Of a stretch of DNA of 38,525 bases, positions 1 through 8,125 are shown piece after piece. The first letter of the stretch is position 1, and each line of letters starts with the position of its first letter. The notes under the pieces are model-generated. The model saw nothing but the letters and a program-made list of their open reading frames with translations, was not told where the DNA came from and did no database searches. The DNA comes from Verrucomicrobiota bacterium (lineage in GTDB: Bacteria; Verrucomicrobiota; Verrucomicrobiia; JABWAM01; JAHFSZ01). Location: contig JAHFSZ010000018.1 in NCBI GenBank assembly GCA_023265515.1, positions 1 through 38,525 of the forward strand, written 5' to 3'. A program made the position numbers and the translations under genes.

Positions 1-2387
1 TCCCAACTTCTTGCTTTCATCGCTTCACGAGCTTCCAGACTCATGCGCCGTCTGAGTTCCGGGTCTTCGACGATCTTCTTCATGGCCTGGTACAAACTCT
101 CCGCATCTTTCGCCCGCGTGACGAAGCCCGTTTTTCCATCGATCACCTGCTCCTTCGGACCGCCCTCGTCGGAGACGATGGCGGGCAGGCCGGAGGCCTG
201 GGCTTCGAGGACAACATTTCCGAAGGTGTCGGTAGTGCTCGGAAAAACAAACACATCGGCGCTCGCATAAGCCTTGCGCAGGGATTCATCCGATAGAAAA
301 CCGGTGAACACCGTGCTGTTCTTTGGAAGCGCCTGCTTCAGCTCGGACAGATAAGGTCCGTCGCCGACAATGGTCAGCACCACATCGGGGTGGTCGCGGT
401 GGAGCCGGCCGAACGCCTTGACAAGGACATCCAGGTCCTTTTCCTTGGAGACACGGCCGACATAGAGGAATTTCATCTGGCCGTTGGCGCCGAACATTTC
501 CCAAAAGCGCTGATCCTTGTTTTCGGGAGTGAAAAGGTTGCAATCAATTCCCCGGGGCATCACGCGGATGTTTTCGGCCGGTATGCCGTGGTCGAGCAGT
601 TGCGCGCGGTAAGCGTCGCTCGGCGCGTAGACGACGTCCATCGGGCCGTAAAACCATTCCATATACTTCCAGGCCAGCCGCGCCATCGCCTCGTCGCCGC
701 CGGAGAGCGACCTCGCGTACTGCGGAAAATCCGTGTGGTAGATCCCGCTCACCTTCAGCTTCAGGAACTGCGCCGCAAGACGCCCGACAAGACCCATCGG
801 CCCCGGCGTGCTGATGACGATTTCCGTGAATTCTTCCCGGTAAATATAATCGAGGACATCCAGGACCGGCGGAAAGGCAACCTTCTGCGATTCGTATTCG
901 GGCAGGCTGAATTCGCCGCACGGCTCGAAGTTTTTTACGGGGACGCCGAGATCCTGGTCCCGGAGGTCGAATTTGCAGGCGGCCACCGTGATGTCGCGGC
1001 CCTCGGCTTGCGCCACGCGGGCCATGTGGCGGATGGTGTGGCTGACGCCATTAACCTCGTCGAGCGTGTCGGTAACCCAGATCTTCTTCTCGCGGGCGCA
1101 GAACCCGGGCGGTTCGTTGAAAAATCTCTGGTGACATTCCTTGATGAGTTGCCGGTCTTTCGAATAGTTCTTGAACGCCATCAGGAATGCGGAGGCCCCG
1201 AGGCCAATGGGCCCGAGCGCGCTCATGGCCTGCAACGAATCGATCACGTTGCCCTGGGAAACCTTTTCAATCACCTTCCTGCAAAACGCAAACGCGAGCT
1301 GGTGGATGACACGGCTGGCCACCTTGAAGGTGCGGTCCTCAATGCGCTCGTCATCGCAATCGAGCGACCTCTGGAAATCCGACTGGACGAAGAGCTTCTT
1401 CAGCTCTTCGCGAAGGGAGACGTCCGAATTCTTGTCCGGTTTCTTTTTCTTGCCGGTCAGATTTTCCCACCGGAGTTTGCTGGCGAGATAGCCGGCCTTT
1501 TCCTTGAGGGTGAGCTTCGCGGGGTTCTCGCCGCCGACAAACTTGCCGAAGAGCTGGACGATGAGCTCATTGCCGCTCTTGCCGCCCCTAGCCAGCTTGT
1601 CGCTGTAATACTGGTAAGCGATGTTGTAGAAGCCAAGCGACATCGCCAGCGGCGAGCCGCACTCGCCCACCGTCTCAGCCTTCCCTTCGCGGACATTTTT
1701 CAAAAAGTCACGCAGGCCGGTGGAATGAGGCACCGCTGTATGAGCCCGCGCGATAAACAGGCTGGAATGGTCGTCCGATCCGCCCGTAAAAAACTTCAGG
1801 TGAGGCTCCGGCCAGAGCGGCGCGAGGTTGTGCCTATTGGCCAGCTCTTCGACGATCTTGGGGTTCAGCGAACGGAGGATTTTTGTGCTGACGAGGCTTC
1901 CCTGGGGATCGTGCATCCCGTTGAGCGCTTCGTAGTGCTTGAAGAGCAGGATGCATTTTTCGAACAGCTCGAGCGTCAGTTTCGCATTGTTGCTGTAAAG
2001 CGGGTGCGCCAGCGAATGCAGAATGTTCTGCTGCTTCAAGTAAGGAACCAGTTCATACACGTTGGCCCGGAGGCGCGAGATGTCGTGGTGCTGTTCCTCG
2101 GTGAAATCCCACGCCAGGATATGCAACTTGCAGCCGTTTTCCGGGCAGTGTGCGGTGATTTCCTGGCCAAGAAAGGTGTCGTCCGGATGCCGGGACTTGA
2201 GCTCGACTGCGCCCTGGATCGCGTCGTGGTCGGTGATCGTTACGAAGTCCATGCCCCGGGCTTTCGCGGTCTGATAGAGTGTCTCAGGATCGGTGAAACA
2301 CTCCGGCGCGCCGACGCGGCGCAGGATCCACTCCGACGGTTTGTCGGAATAGCGCGAATGGACGTGCATGTCGGCCCTGGATTTCAT
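1..2387 (-). CDS. PHP-domain / group 1 glycosyltransferase fusion protein (C-terminus cut by window edge)
   Basis: Reverse-strand translation from ATG at 2387: MKSRADMHVHSRYSDKPSEWILRRVG...FVTITDHDAIQGAVEL (PHP metal-binding HxH and TDHD), then a GT4-like part: IWVTDTLDEVNGVSHTIRHMAHVAQAEGRDITV...VSGIYHTDFPQYA...FLYVGRVSKEKDLDVLVKAF...DVFVFPSTTDTFGNVVLEAQASGLPAIVSDEGGPKEQV. Open through base 1, so absent from the ORF track. Confidence 0.9.
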   Translation of the reverse strand, partial: MKSRADMHVHSRYSDKPSEWILRRVGAPECFTDPETLYQTAKARGMDFVTITDHDAIQGAVELKSRHPDDTFLGQEITAHCPENGCKLHILAWDFTEEQHHDISRLRANVYELVPYLKQQNILHSLAHPLYSNNAKLTLELFEKCILLFKHYEALNGMHDPQGSLVSTKILRSLNPKIVEELANRHNLAPLWPEPHLKFFTGGSDDHSSLFIARAHTAVPHSTGLRDFLKNVREGKAETVGECGSPLAMSLGFYNIAYQYYSDKLARGGKSGNELIVQLFGKFVGGENPAKLTLKEKAGYLASKLRWENLTGKKKKPDKNSDVSLREELKKLFVQSDFQRSLDCDDERIEDRTFKVASRVIHQLAFAFCRKVIEKVSQGNVIDSLQAMSALGPIGLGASAFLMAFKNYSKDRQLIKECHQRFFNEPPGFCAREKKIWVTDTLDEVNGVSHTIRHMARVAQAEGRDITVAACKFDLRDQDLGVPVKNFEPCGEFSLPEYESQKVAFPPVLDVLDYIYREEFTEIVISTPGPMGLVGRLAAQFLKLKVSGIYHTDFPQYARSLSGGDEAMARLAWKYMEWFYGPMDVVYAPSDAYRAQLLDHGIPAENIRVMPRGIDCNLFTPENKDQRFWEMFGANGQMKFLYVGRVSKEKDLDVLVKAFGRLHRDHPDVVLTIVGDGPYLSELKQALPKNSTVFTGFLSDESLRKAYASADVFVFPSTTDTFGNVVLEAQASGLPAIVSDEGGPKEQVIDGKTGFVTRAKDAESLYQAMKKIVEDPELRRRMSLEAREAMKARSW

Positions 2388-2570
2388 CGCTTCAATTCCC
2401 TCTCCCTACCGAACCTGTGAATAACTTGCGAATAATGAACTGATAATTCGGCCGGTTCCATGTTACTTTTCGGCAACAACATGGGCCACTCGGTCTTTTC
2501 AAAGTTCTCAATGTCTTGATGCTCAATCACTTGCATAGGCACATGAAAGTAACGTTCCTATGACGGAATT

Positions 2571-3326
2571 TTATGCGCTCCCAACGCGAAGCCGGTCAAC
2601 AAAACCGATGTAAGTGAGGGTTTTCCGGCCTTTGACGGACCGGCGGACCAGCGATTCCAAGTGGTTCCACAGCATAGGGTAATGATATTCCAGGGGGTGA
2701 ATGCTCACCCGCACCACGTTTAAGCACCGGTTTCGGCGCCATAAACACTCGTTCCAGGCGACGGATGCCCAGCGCCTCCAGGCCGCGCGAGAACTGTAAA
2801 CCTGCGCCCAGGCATTCGAAACCCGCCCGGTCTTTAAATCAATGATTTTCTTGAGTGTGTTGGTGTATTCAAACCCCAGTTTCCCAAGCGCCTTGAGAAT
2901 CTCCTCATTCATCAGCCATGCCGGCGCAACGAAGCCTTTGGCCGCAAGGCCCACACGGGCAAAAACTTCCAGACCGAGGCGCAGGCGCTTCTCGGCCTCC
3001 GCGGCATCCAGTTCGAGAAATTCGCTCTCGCACGAGGTGTAAATATTCCGTAAAAACCGGCTCTTGAACCCCGCATTTTTCCCAGCGGCGTCTGCTTGAT
3101 GATAAAAACCGTGGAGGACCGTCTCATGACCCTCAGCCTGCCAGCGGTTCAGGCGGCTGGCCCATGCGGCGTTCCAGTCGGCGCGGCCGCCGTGATGGTA
3201 GTCGGGAACGACAAGCAGGCTGCAGCGCGCGACGCCGAGCTCCTGGACGCGGCCGAGGATCGCCTCGACCTCCGTTTCGAACGGCGGCGCAACGTCGTGA
3301 ATCGAGACGATGAGATAACGATTCAT
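2571..3326 (-). CDS. DUF2334 / polysaccharide deacetylase-like protein
   Basis: MNRYLIVSIHDVAPPFETEVEAIL...LLVVPDYHHGG...ETVLHGFYHQ...FVAPAWLMNEEIL: HDV, HGxxH and APAW motifs of the family. Confidence 0.85.
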   Translation of the reverse strand: MNRYLIVSIHDVAPPFETEVEAILGRVQELGVARCSLLVVPDYHHGGRADWNAAWASRLNRWQAEGHETVLHGFYHQADAAGKNAGFKSRFLRNIYTSCESEFLELDAAEAEKRLRLGLEVFARVGLAAKGFVAPAWLMNEEILKALGKLGFEYTNTLKKIIDLKTGRVSNAWAQVYSSRAAWRRWASVAWNECLWRRNRCLNVVRVSIHPLEYHYPMLWNHLESLVRRSVKGRKTLTYIGFVDRLRVGSA

Positions 3327-3426
3327 TTTTATAAGTATGCGTCACAAAATCGTCGCGTATCAACAAAAACAGTTCTCGATTCCGGGATGAAACTTATTTA
3401 TAGGTAGCCGCCTCCCCCAAATCTTT

Positions 3427-4077
3427 ATGAAAAAATACCTCGCTGAAATCATCGGAACCTTCGCCCTCGTGTTCGCGGGAGCGGGAGCGATCGTTGTCAA
3501 CGACCTCAGCAACGGCGCCGTCACCCACGTTGGCATCGCGCTCACCTTCGGCCTTGTGATCATGGTGATGATCTACGCGCTTGGCGATGTTTCCGGCGCG
3601 CATTTCAATCCCGCGGTCAGTTTCGGCTTCTGGGCGGCAGGCCGGTTTCCGGCGCGCGAAATGGGAATTTATGCCGCATGCCAGTGCCTGGGCGCCCTTC
3701 TGGCCGCCGCGATGCTGCGCATCCTCTTTCCGAGCAACCTCACTCTCGGCATCACCACCCCCGCAACGGGCGTTTCTGATATCAGGGCGGTCTGTTTCGA
3801 GGGCGTGCTGACCTTCTTTCTTGTGTTCGTGATCCTCAACGTCACGCAAGGCGCAAAGGAAAAGGGCGCGTTCGCTGGAACGGCGATCGGCGGCACGATT
3901 GCGCTGGATGCCCTTTTTGGCGGGCCGATCACGGGCGCGTCGATGAACCCTGCGCGCTCGATCGGACCGGCAGTGGTCGTCAGTCACTTCCAGGGCCTGT
4001 GGATCTACATTCTTGGCCCGCTTCTTGGCGCCTGGATCGCCTCCATGGCATGCAAGGTGATCCGGGACCACCACTGA
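3427..4077 (+). CDS. MIP family channel (aquaporin/glycerol facilitator)
   Basis: Two NPA boxes, SGAHFNPAVSFG and GASMNPARSIGP, in a 216-aa hydrophobic protein. Confidence 0.95.
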   Translation: MKKYLAEIIGTFALVFAGAGAIVVNDLSNGAVTHVGIALTFGLVIMVMIYALGDVSGAHFNPAVSFGFWAAGRFPAREMGIYAACQCLGALLAAAMLRILFPSNLTLGITTPATGVSDIRAVCFEGVLTFFLVFVILNVTQGAKEKGAFAGTAIGGTIALDALFGGPITGASMNPARSIGPAVVVSHFQGLWIYILGPLLGAWIASMACKVIRDHH

Positions 4078-4162
4078 TTCGGGGTGCGTTGCTCGGAGTT
4101 CGTGTGTCGAAGGGAGGCTACCGAGGTTTTCGCCTGTTCATTGGTGCAGACAGGCAGTCATA

Positions 4163-4190
4163 AACCACGAATCACGATTCACGAACCACT
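4163..4190. repeat. heptamer array: AACCACG-AATCACG-ATTCACG-AACCACT
   Basis: Read directly: four consecutive 7-mers with period 7 between convergent genes, ending in the EVE-gene stop codon. Confidence 0.8.
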
Positions 4191-4599
4191 AAGTAGCAAG
4201 TCGTTTGATCTCCGCCAGCTCCTTGGAGAGAACCGGCGAAACCGAGAGACGGGGCATCACGATGAACTTCATCTGCGAGAGAATCTTGTTGCGCTTGAGC
4301 TTGTCGAGAGAGATTTCCTTTTTGAAGCGAGTCTTGGGCTTCAGATCGCATACGACGAAGTGGCCGATGTCGTCGTGTGGGTCGGGATAGGCTCCCTTGG
4401 TCACCTCAGCGAGGCCGAACACCGATTTCTTGGGAGCGGTGTGGTAACAGACGATGAGATCGCCTTTCTTCACGTTCCGCAGGAATTTCTGGGCGTTTCG
4501 CCCGTTGATCCCATCCCAGCGGACGTGCTTGTCCTCCCAGAGCTTTTCGAAACCGTAGTCGTCCGGATCACTGACAAAAAACCAAATCTGTTTTGCCAT
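4189..4599 (-). CDS. EVE (PUA-like) domain protein
   Basis: MAKQIWFFVSDPDDYGFEKLWEDKHVRWDGINGRNAQKFLRNVKKGDLIVCYHTAPKKSVFGLAEVTKGAYPDP: EVE-domain signature. Confidence 0.9.
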   Translation of the reverse strand: MAKQIWFFVSDPDDYGFEKLWEDKHVRWDGINGRNAQKFLRNVKKGDLIVCYHTAPKKSVFGLAEVTKGAYPDPHDDIGHFVVCDLKPKTRFKKEISLDKLKRNKILSQMKFIVMPRLSVSPVLSKELAEIKRLAT

Positions 4600-4660
4600 A
4601 CCTGATCATTCAGCCGAAAAATGTGTTCAAATTCAGGGCCCTTCGTGCCATCAAACAGGC

Positions 4661-5440
4661 GTGACTCTTACTGAATTGAGAAAGGTACTGCAAGAACTCA
4701 ATCTTCGCCCGAGCCGCCGCCTTGGCCAAAACTACTTGTATGACCAGAACCTGGCCCGGATCATCGTGGAAGCGGCCCAAATCGGGCCTCTGGACCGGGT
4801 CGTCGAGATCGGGCCGGGGCTGGGCGCGCTCACCGAAATTCTCGTCCAAAAGACTTCCGAACTGGAGGTGATCGAGAAAGACTCCCGGGCGGCCGCCTTT
4901 CTAACGGCTCGTTTTCCAGGCCTGAAGGTTCGCCACGCCGACGCGCTGGATTTTGATTTTCCCGCCTCTCCGTCGTGGATCTGCATCGGCAATCTTCCTT
5001 ATTCCGTCGGCTCGCGGCTGATCGTGGATCTCTGCGGGCGGGAATGGCCCCCGGATCGGATGGTCTTTACCGTCCAGCGCGAGGTGGCTGACCGGCTGCT
5101 GGCCCGGCCGAACGTAAAGGACTATGGCCTCCTCACCCTGCTCACCCAGCCATTTTACGGGATCAAAATCATCCGGCATCTTCCTTCGAGCGTCTTTTTT
5201 CCGGAGCCGGACGTTGAATCGAGTGTCGTGCGGTTCGAGCGGCGGCAATCCCCCCTGCACGGAGTAATGGACGCGCGATACCGCCAGATCGTAAAGAAGG
5301 CATTCCAGCATCGCCGCAAGACGCTCGGGGCCATCTTCGGCCGCGAAATTCCAACATCGCTCAACCCCAAGTCGCGACCCGCTGAGATATCCGTGGGCGA
5401 ATGGATCACCGCGGCGGCCTCAAGAGCGGATAGCGCATAG
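4661..5440 (+). CDS. rsmA: 16S rRNA (adenine1518-N6/adenine1519-N6)-dimethyltransferase RsmA/KsgA
   Basis: PSRRLGQNYLYDQNLARIIVEAAQ...VVEIGPGLGALTEIL...CIGNLPYSVGSRLIVDL...FFPEPDVESSVVRF; SAM-binding loop and NLPY motif. Confidence 0.95.
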   Translation: MTLTELRKVLQELNLRPSRRLGQNYLYDQNLARIIVEAAQIGPLDRVVEIGPGLGALTEILVQKTSELEVIEKDSRAAAFLTARFPGLKVRHADALDFDFPASPSWICIGNLPYSVGSRLIVDLCGREWPPDRMVFTVQREVADRLLARPNVKDYGLLTLLTQPFYGIKIIRHLPSSVFFPEPDVESSVVRFERRQSPLHGVMDARYRQIVKKAFQHRRKTLGAIFGREIPTSLNPKSRPAEISVGEWITAAASRADSA

Positions 5441-5505
5441 CGTATGGCGTATAGAAAACCCTTCTCTGGATCCTCCCATCCGCTGTACGCTGTACGCTCT
5501 ACGCT
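5425..5505. repeat. paired inverted heptamer arrays (5425-5452 and 5478-5505)
   Basis: Left AGCGGAT-AGCGCAT-AGCGTAT-GGCGTAT; right ATCCGCT-GTACGCT-GTACGCT-CTACGCT, whose reverse complement is AGCGTAG-AGCGTAC-AGCGTAC-AGCGGAT. Confidence 0.85.
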
Positions 5506-6048
5506 ATGAAAGAAGATATCTTCGACGTGGTCAACGATCGGGACGAGGTGATCGGCCAGGAGAAACGGTCCCTGGTTCATAAAAAGGGGCTCAAGCACCG
5601 CGCTGTGCATATCCTGATCTTCAATTCCAGCGGCGAGTTGTTTCTTCAAAAACGCAGCATGAGCAAGGACGTCTCGCCCGGATGCTGGGATTCATCGTGC
5701 TGCGGCCATGTCGATTCTGGGGAAACCTACGAGGCCGCGGCCGTTCGCGAGCTCGATGAGGAGCTCGGCCTGAAAAACGTGCAGGCCTCAGAGCTCGCCC
5801 TCCTCTTCAAGATCAACGCCCGCGAGCAAACCGGCGAGGAATTCGTCCACGTCCACCGGCTTGAGCATGAAGGCCCGTTTGAATTGCATCCGCGGGAGAT
5901 TGATGAAGGCCGGTGGTTTACGATTGCAGAAGTAAACCGGCTCATTGTCGAAAAGCCCGAAGAGGTTGCCGCGTCGTTCCGGCACATTTGGAAGAAATAC
6001 AAAAATCATTCCTCACGCAAAGACGCCAAGGCGCAAAGAAAACCCTGA
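5506..6048 (+). CDS. Nudix hydrolase (IPP isomerase-like subgroup)
   Basis: GHVDSGETYEAAAVRELDEELGL matches the Nudix box GX5EX7REUXEEXGU; start MKEDIFDVVNDRDEVIG. The last residues (SSRKDAKAQRKP) are encoded by an intergenic-type repeat. Confidence 0.93.
   Translation: MKEDIFDVVNDRDEVIGQEKRSLVHKKGLKHRAVHILIFNSSGELFLQKRSMSKDVSPGCWDSSCCGHVDSGETYEAAAVRELDEELGLKNVQASELALLFKINAREQTGEEFVHVHRLEHEGPFELHPREIDEGRWFTIAEVNRLIVEKPEEVAASFRHIWKKYKNHSSRKDAKAQRKP
6016..6034 (+). repeat. 19-bp inverted repeat, left copy (CGCAAAGACGCCAAGGCGC)
   Basis: Exact reverse complement present at 6469-6487. Confidence 0.9.
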
Positions 6049-6106
6049 AAAACCCTTCGCCACGGCGCACACCGATCCCACAGATCTGAATGATAGGTTC
6101 GGGGTG

Positions 6107-6316
6107 TCATCTCGCCCGAAGTCGGTTTTCGAGGTTCGGGATCGAAATCGCCACACTCTTGAAAACCGCCATGATCTTGGGAGTCATGCCGTCCGGATGC
6201 GGGTCGGGATGGGTCGCAACCAGTTCCCAACCCGCCTCGCCCCAGTCGTCAAGTGACCGCTCCAGGGAGTGGGGATCGCGGATTTCCAATTTCACAACTT
6301 TGTATTCCCATCGCAT
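6107..6316 (-). CDS. DUF4177-like small protein
   Basis: MRWEYKVVKLEIRD...SLERSLDDWGEAGWELVATHPDP...MAVFKS: pattern YKVVK...LNxxGxxGWELV...FKR of DUF4177-type proteins. Confidence 0.75.
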   Translation of the reverse strand: MRWEYKVVKLEIRDPHSLERSLDDWGEAGWELVATHPDPHPDGMTPKIMAVFKSVAISIPNLENRLRAR

Positions 6317-6468
6317 ATTGATTTCTTGTGACGAGAAAGTAGGACGGAATGCTCCGCCCGTCCGTTACAATGGGAAACAAAATTTATAATGCCTCACACC
6401 GGGGCCTGGAGAGCGCCGCGACAGAAATCTCCGTGAAGCCCGCCAATTGTGTCAAAAAGATGCCCTTC

Positions 6469-6487
6469 GCGCCTTGGCGTCTTTGCG
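6469..6487 (-). repeat. 19-bp inverted repeat, right copy (GCGCCTTGGCGTCTTTGCG)
   Basis: Exact reverse complement of 6016-6034. Confidence 0.9.
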
Positions 6488-6499
6488 CGATGAAAAATC

Positions 6500-7219
6500 C
6501 TAAACCAACCTCACTTCACCCTTCTCCACTCTCGCCACGCGGTCAATCACATCGAACTGGGAGCAATATGTCACATCCTCGCCCAAGCCGACGCTTCTCA
6601 ATCGCAGGGCATTACGCGTGACGGCGAGAGTTTCCGCTGGATTCCTCTCTGCCGACCGCCAGATGGAACGGCAAGCTCGCGCGGAAGGCGCCAGCTTGGG
6701 CGATTTTGGCAGGAGTTTGGCCGCGAGCGCGCCGGCGGCGATGCCATCCTCAAGCGCGAAGTGCGAGTGGGTCCCGGCGCAGATCAGGAGCAGGGCCGCG
6801 GGTTTCAGGCATGCAAGCTCAGAAGCCAGGGCCGAAAGATTGAGAAGCGCACCCAAGTAAATGGACTTGGCCTGCGAACACGAGGCGAGAGCGAGCGTGC
6901 CATTCGTCGTCGTGTGCACGATTTTCCTGCCGCGGACCTGTTGCTCCGTGTATTCCAGCGGCGAGTTGCCGAAATCGAATCCATCCGGCTTGAAGCTGTT
7001 TCGCTCGCCGCCGAGGAGAACCGAAGCGTCTTTTTTCCTCATCGCCAGCGCTTCTTCGACCGTTCCCACCGGAACAATCGACTCGGCGCCGTTCGCGAGC
7101 GCGGTCAATTCGGTGGAGGTGGCTCGAAAGACATCGAAGACGACCGCCGTGTGTTCCGACAGGTTCCGCCGTTTGAGGGCAGAGAACTGACCGGGGCAGA
7201 GGATCGCTTCGATCAGCAT
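6500..7219 (-). CDS. comB: 2-phosphosulfolactate phosphatase (ComB-like)
   Basis: TAVVFDVFRATSTELTALANGAESIVPVGTVEEAL...LLGGERNSFKPDGFDFGNSPLEYT...HTTTNGTLAL: ComB family motifs. Confidence 0.88.
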   Translation of the reverse strand: MLIEAILCPGQFSALKRRNLSEHTAVVFDVFRATSTELTALANGAESIVPVGTVEEALAMRKKDASVLLGGERNSFKPDGFDFGNSPLEYTEQQVRGRKIVHTTTNGTLALASCSQAKSIYLGALLNLSALASELACLKPAALLLICAGTHSHFALEDGIAAGALAAKLLPKSPKLAPSARACRSIWRSAERNPAETLAVTRNALRLRSVGLGEDVTYCSQFDVIDRVARVEKGEVRLV

Positions 7220-7222
7220 ACG

Positions 7223-8074
7223 TTATTTGAGGACGCTGGGGTTGAGCCGGACATAGTGAAAAAGAAACTGCTGCGCGTAGCCGGCGTAAGGCCCAAAATA
7301 ATCGCGAATGAATCGCTCCAGCTTTTGCACCGAAGGCTTCCTTTTCCCGCGAAAATAAATTCGGTGGAGAACGCGGTGGATCCAGACATCGCGCGGAAAG
7401 GCGTCGAATTTTTGATAGGCATAGAGCAGGACACAGTCTGCGATTTTCACACCGACGCCAGGCAGCCGGGTCAGATAAGCCCTCGCCTCGCGCGTGGAAA
7501 GGTGGCGCGGGACATCGAGCCGGATTTTCTCGGCGGCGATGGCTCGCGCGGCTCCCAAAAGATACTCGGCTCGAAAACCCATCCGGCAGTCGCGAAGTGT
7601 TTTTTCATCAAGCGACGCGAGAACATCCGGCGCCGGAAAACGATGGAACTGGGCGCCGTCCCACTCGACATGCCCGCCGTGGCGCTCGGAAACGATCGCC
7701 CAGATTTGCTTGATGTGAACAATCTGCTTCATCGACGAGAGGATGAAGCCGGCCAGGCACTCCCAGGGATCTTGCTTGAGAATTCTCATGCCCGGCGCAA
7801 AGGCAATGGCTTCGCGCAAAAATGGATCGAGGTGTAAAAAAAACTTTCTCATCGGGCGCGTGTCGAAGCCGAGTTGAAGATATTCCGACAGGGCAGCAGG
7901 ATCGCCGCCGTCAGGCGATTCGAAGACGATCTGGCCATCCTGCTGCCAGATTCGATACAACCGGCCGCCGACCCAGCCCGTGCGCCGGCCGCCCTCGTCT
8001 TCTCTCCACTGGAAGACCTGGCCTGACTCGAGCGCCGCCGTCAGATCAAACTCGCCAACCGTCGAAAACCTCAT
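7223..8074 (-). CDS. 8-oxoguanine DNA glycosylase (OGG1-type, HhH-GPD)
   Basis: N-terminal VGEFDLTAALESGQVFQWREDEGG...GWVGGRLYRIWQ and ARAYLTRLPGVGVKIADCVLLYAYQKFDAFPRDVWIHRVL (HhH-GPD with catalytic Lys and Asp). Start at 8074 preferred to the ORF-track start at 8137. Confidence 0.9.
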   Translation of the reverse strand: MRFSTVGEFDLTAALESGQVFQWREDEGGRRTGWVGGRLYRIWQQDGQIVFESPDGGDPAALSEYLQLGFDTRPMRKFFLHLDPFLREAIAFAPGMRILKQDPWECLAGFILSSMKQIVHIKQIWAIVSERHGGHVEWDGAQFHRFPAPDVLASLDEKTLRDCRMGFRAEYLLGAARAIAAEKIRLDVPRHLSTREARAYLTRLPGVGVKIADCVLLYAYQKFDAFPRDVWIHRVLHRIYFRGKRKPSVQKLERFIRDYFGPYAGYAQQFLFHYVRLNPSVLK

Positions 8075-8125
8075 TCGGGGAGAAAAAGGTTGGACAATTA
8101 GGTCATTTTTCCCTATTTCAGCGAA

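Noticed and set aside
390-2420. 676-aa + strand ORF
   Set aside because: Antisense shadow of the PHP-glycosyltransferase gene; translation lacks motifs, while the - strand reads as conserved domains.
2461-2555. Short inverted repeat GTTACTTTT / GAAAGTAAC upstream of the first gene
   Set aside because: Only about 8 bp with a long spacer; expected by chance.
6761-7837. 358-aa + strand ORF opposite comB and the OGG gene
   Set aside because: Antisense to two genes with strong motifs.
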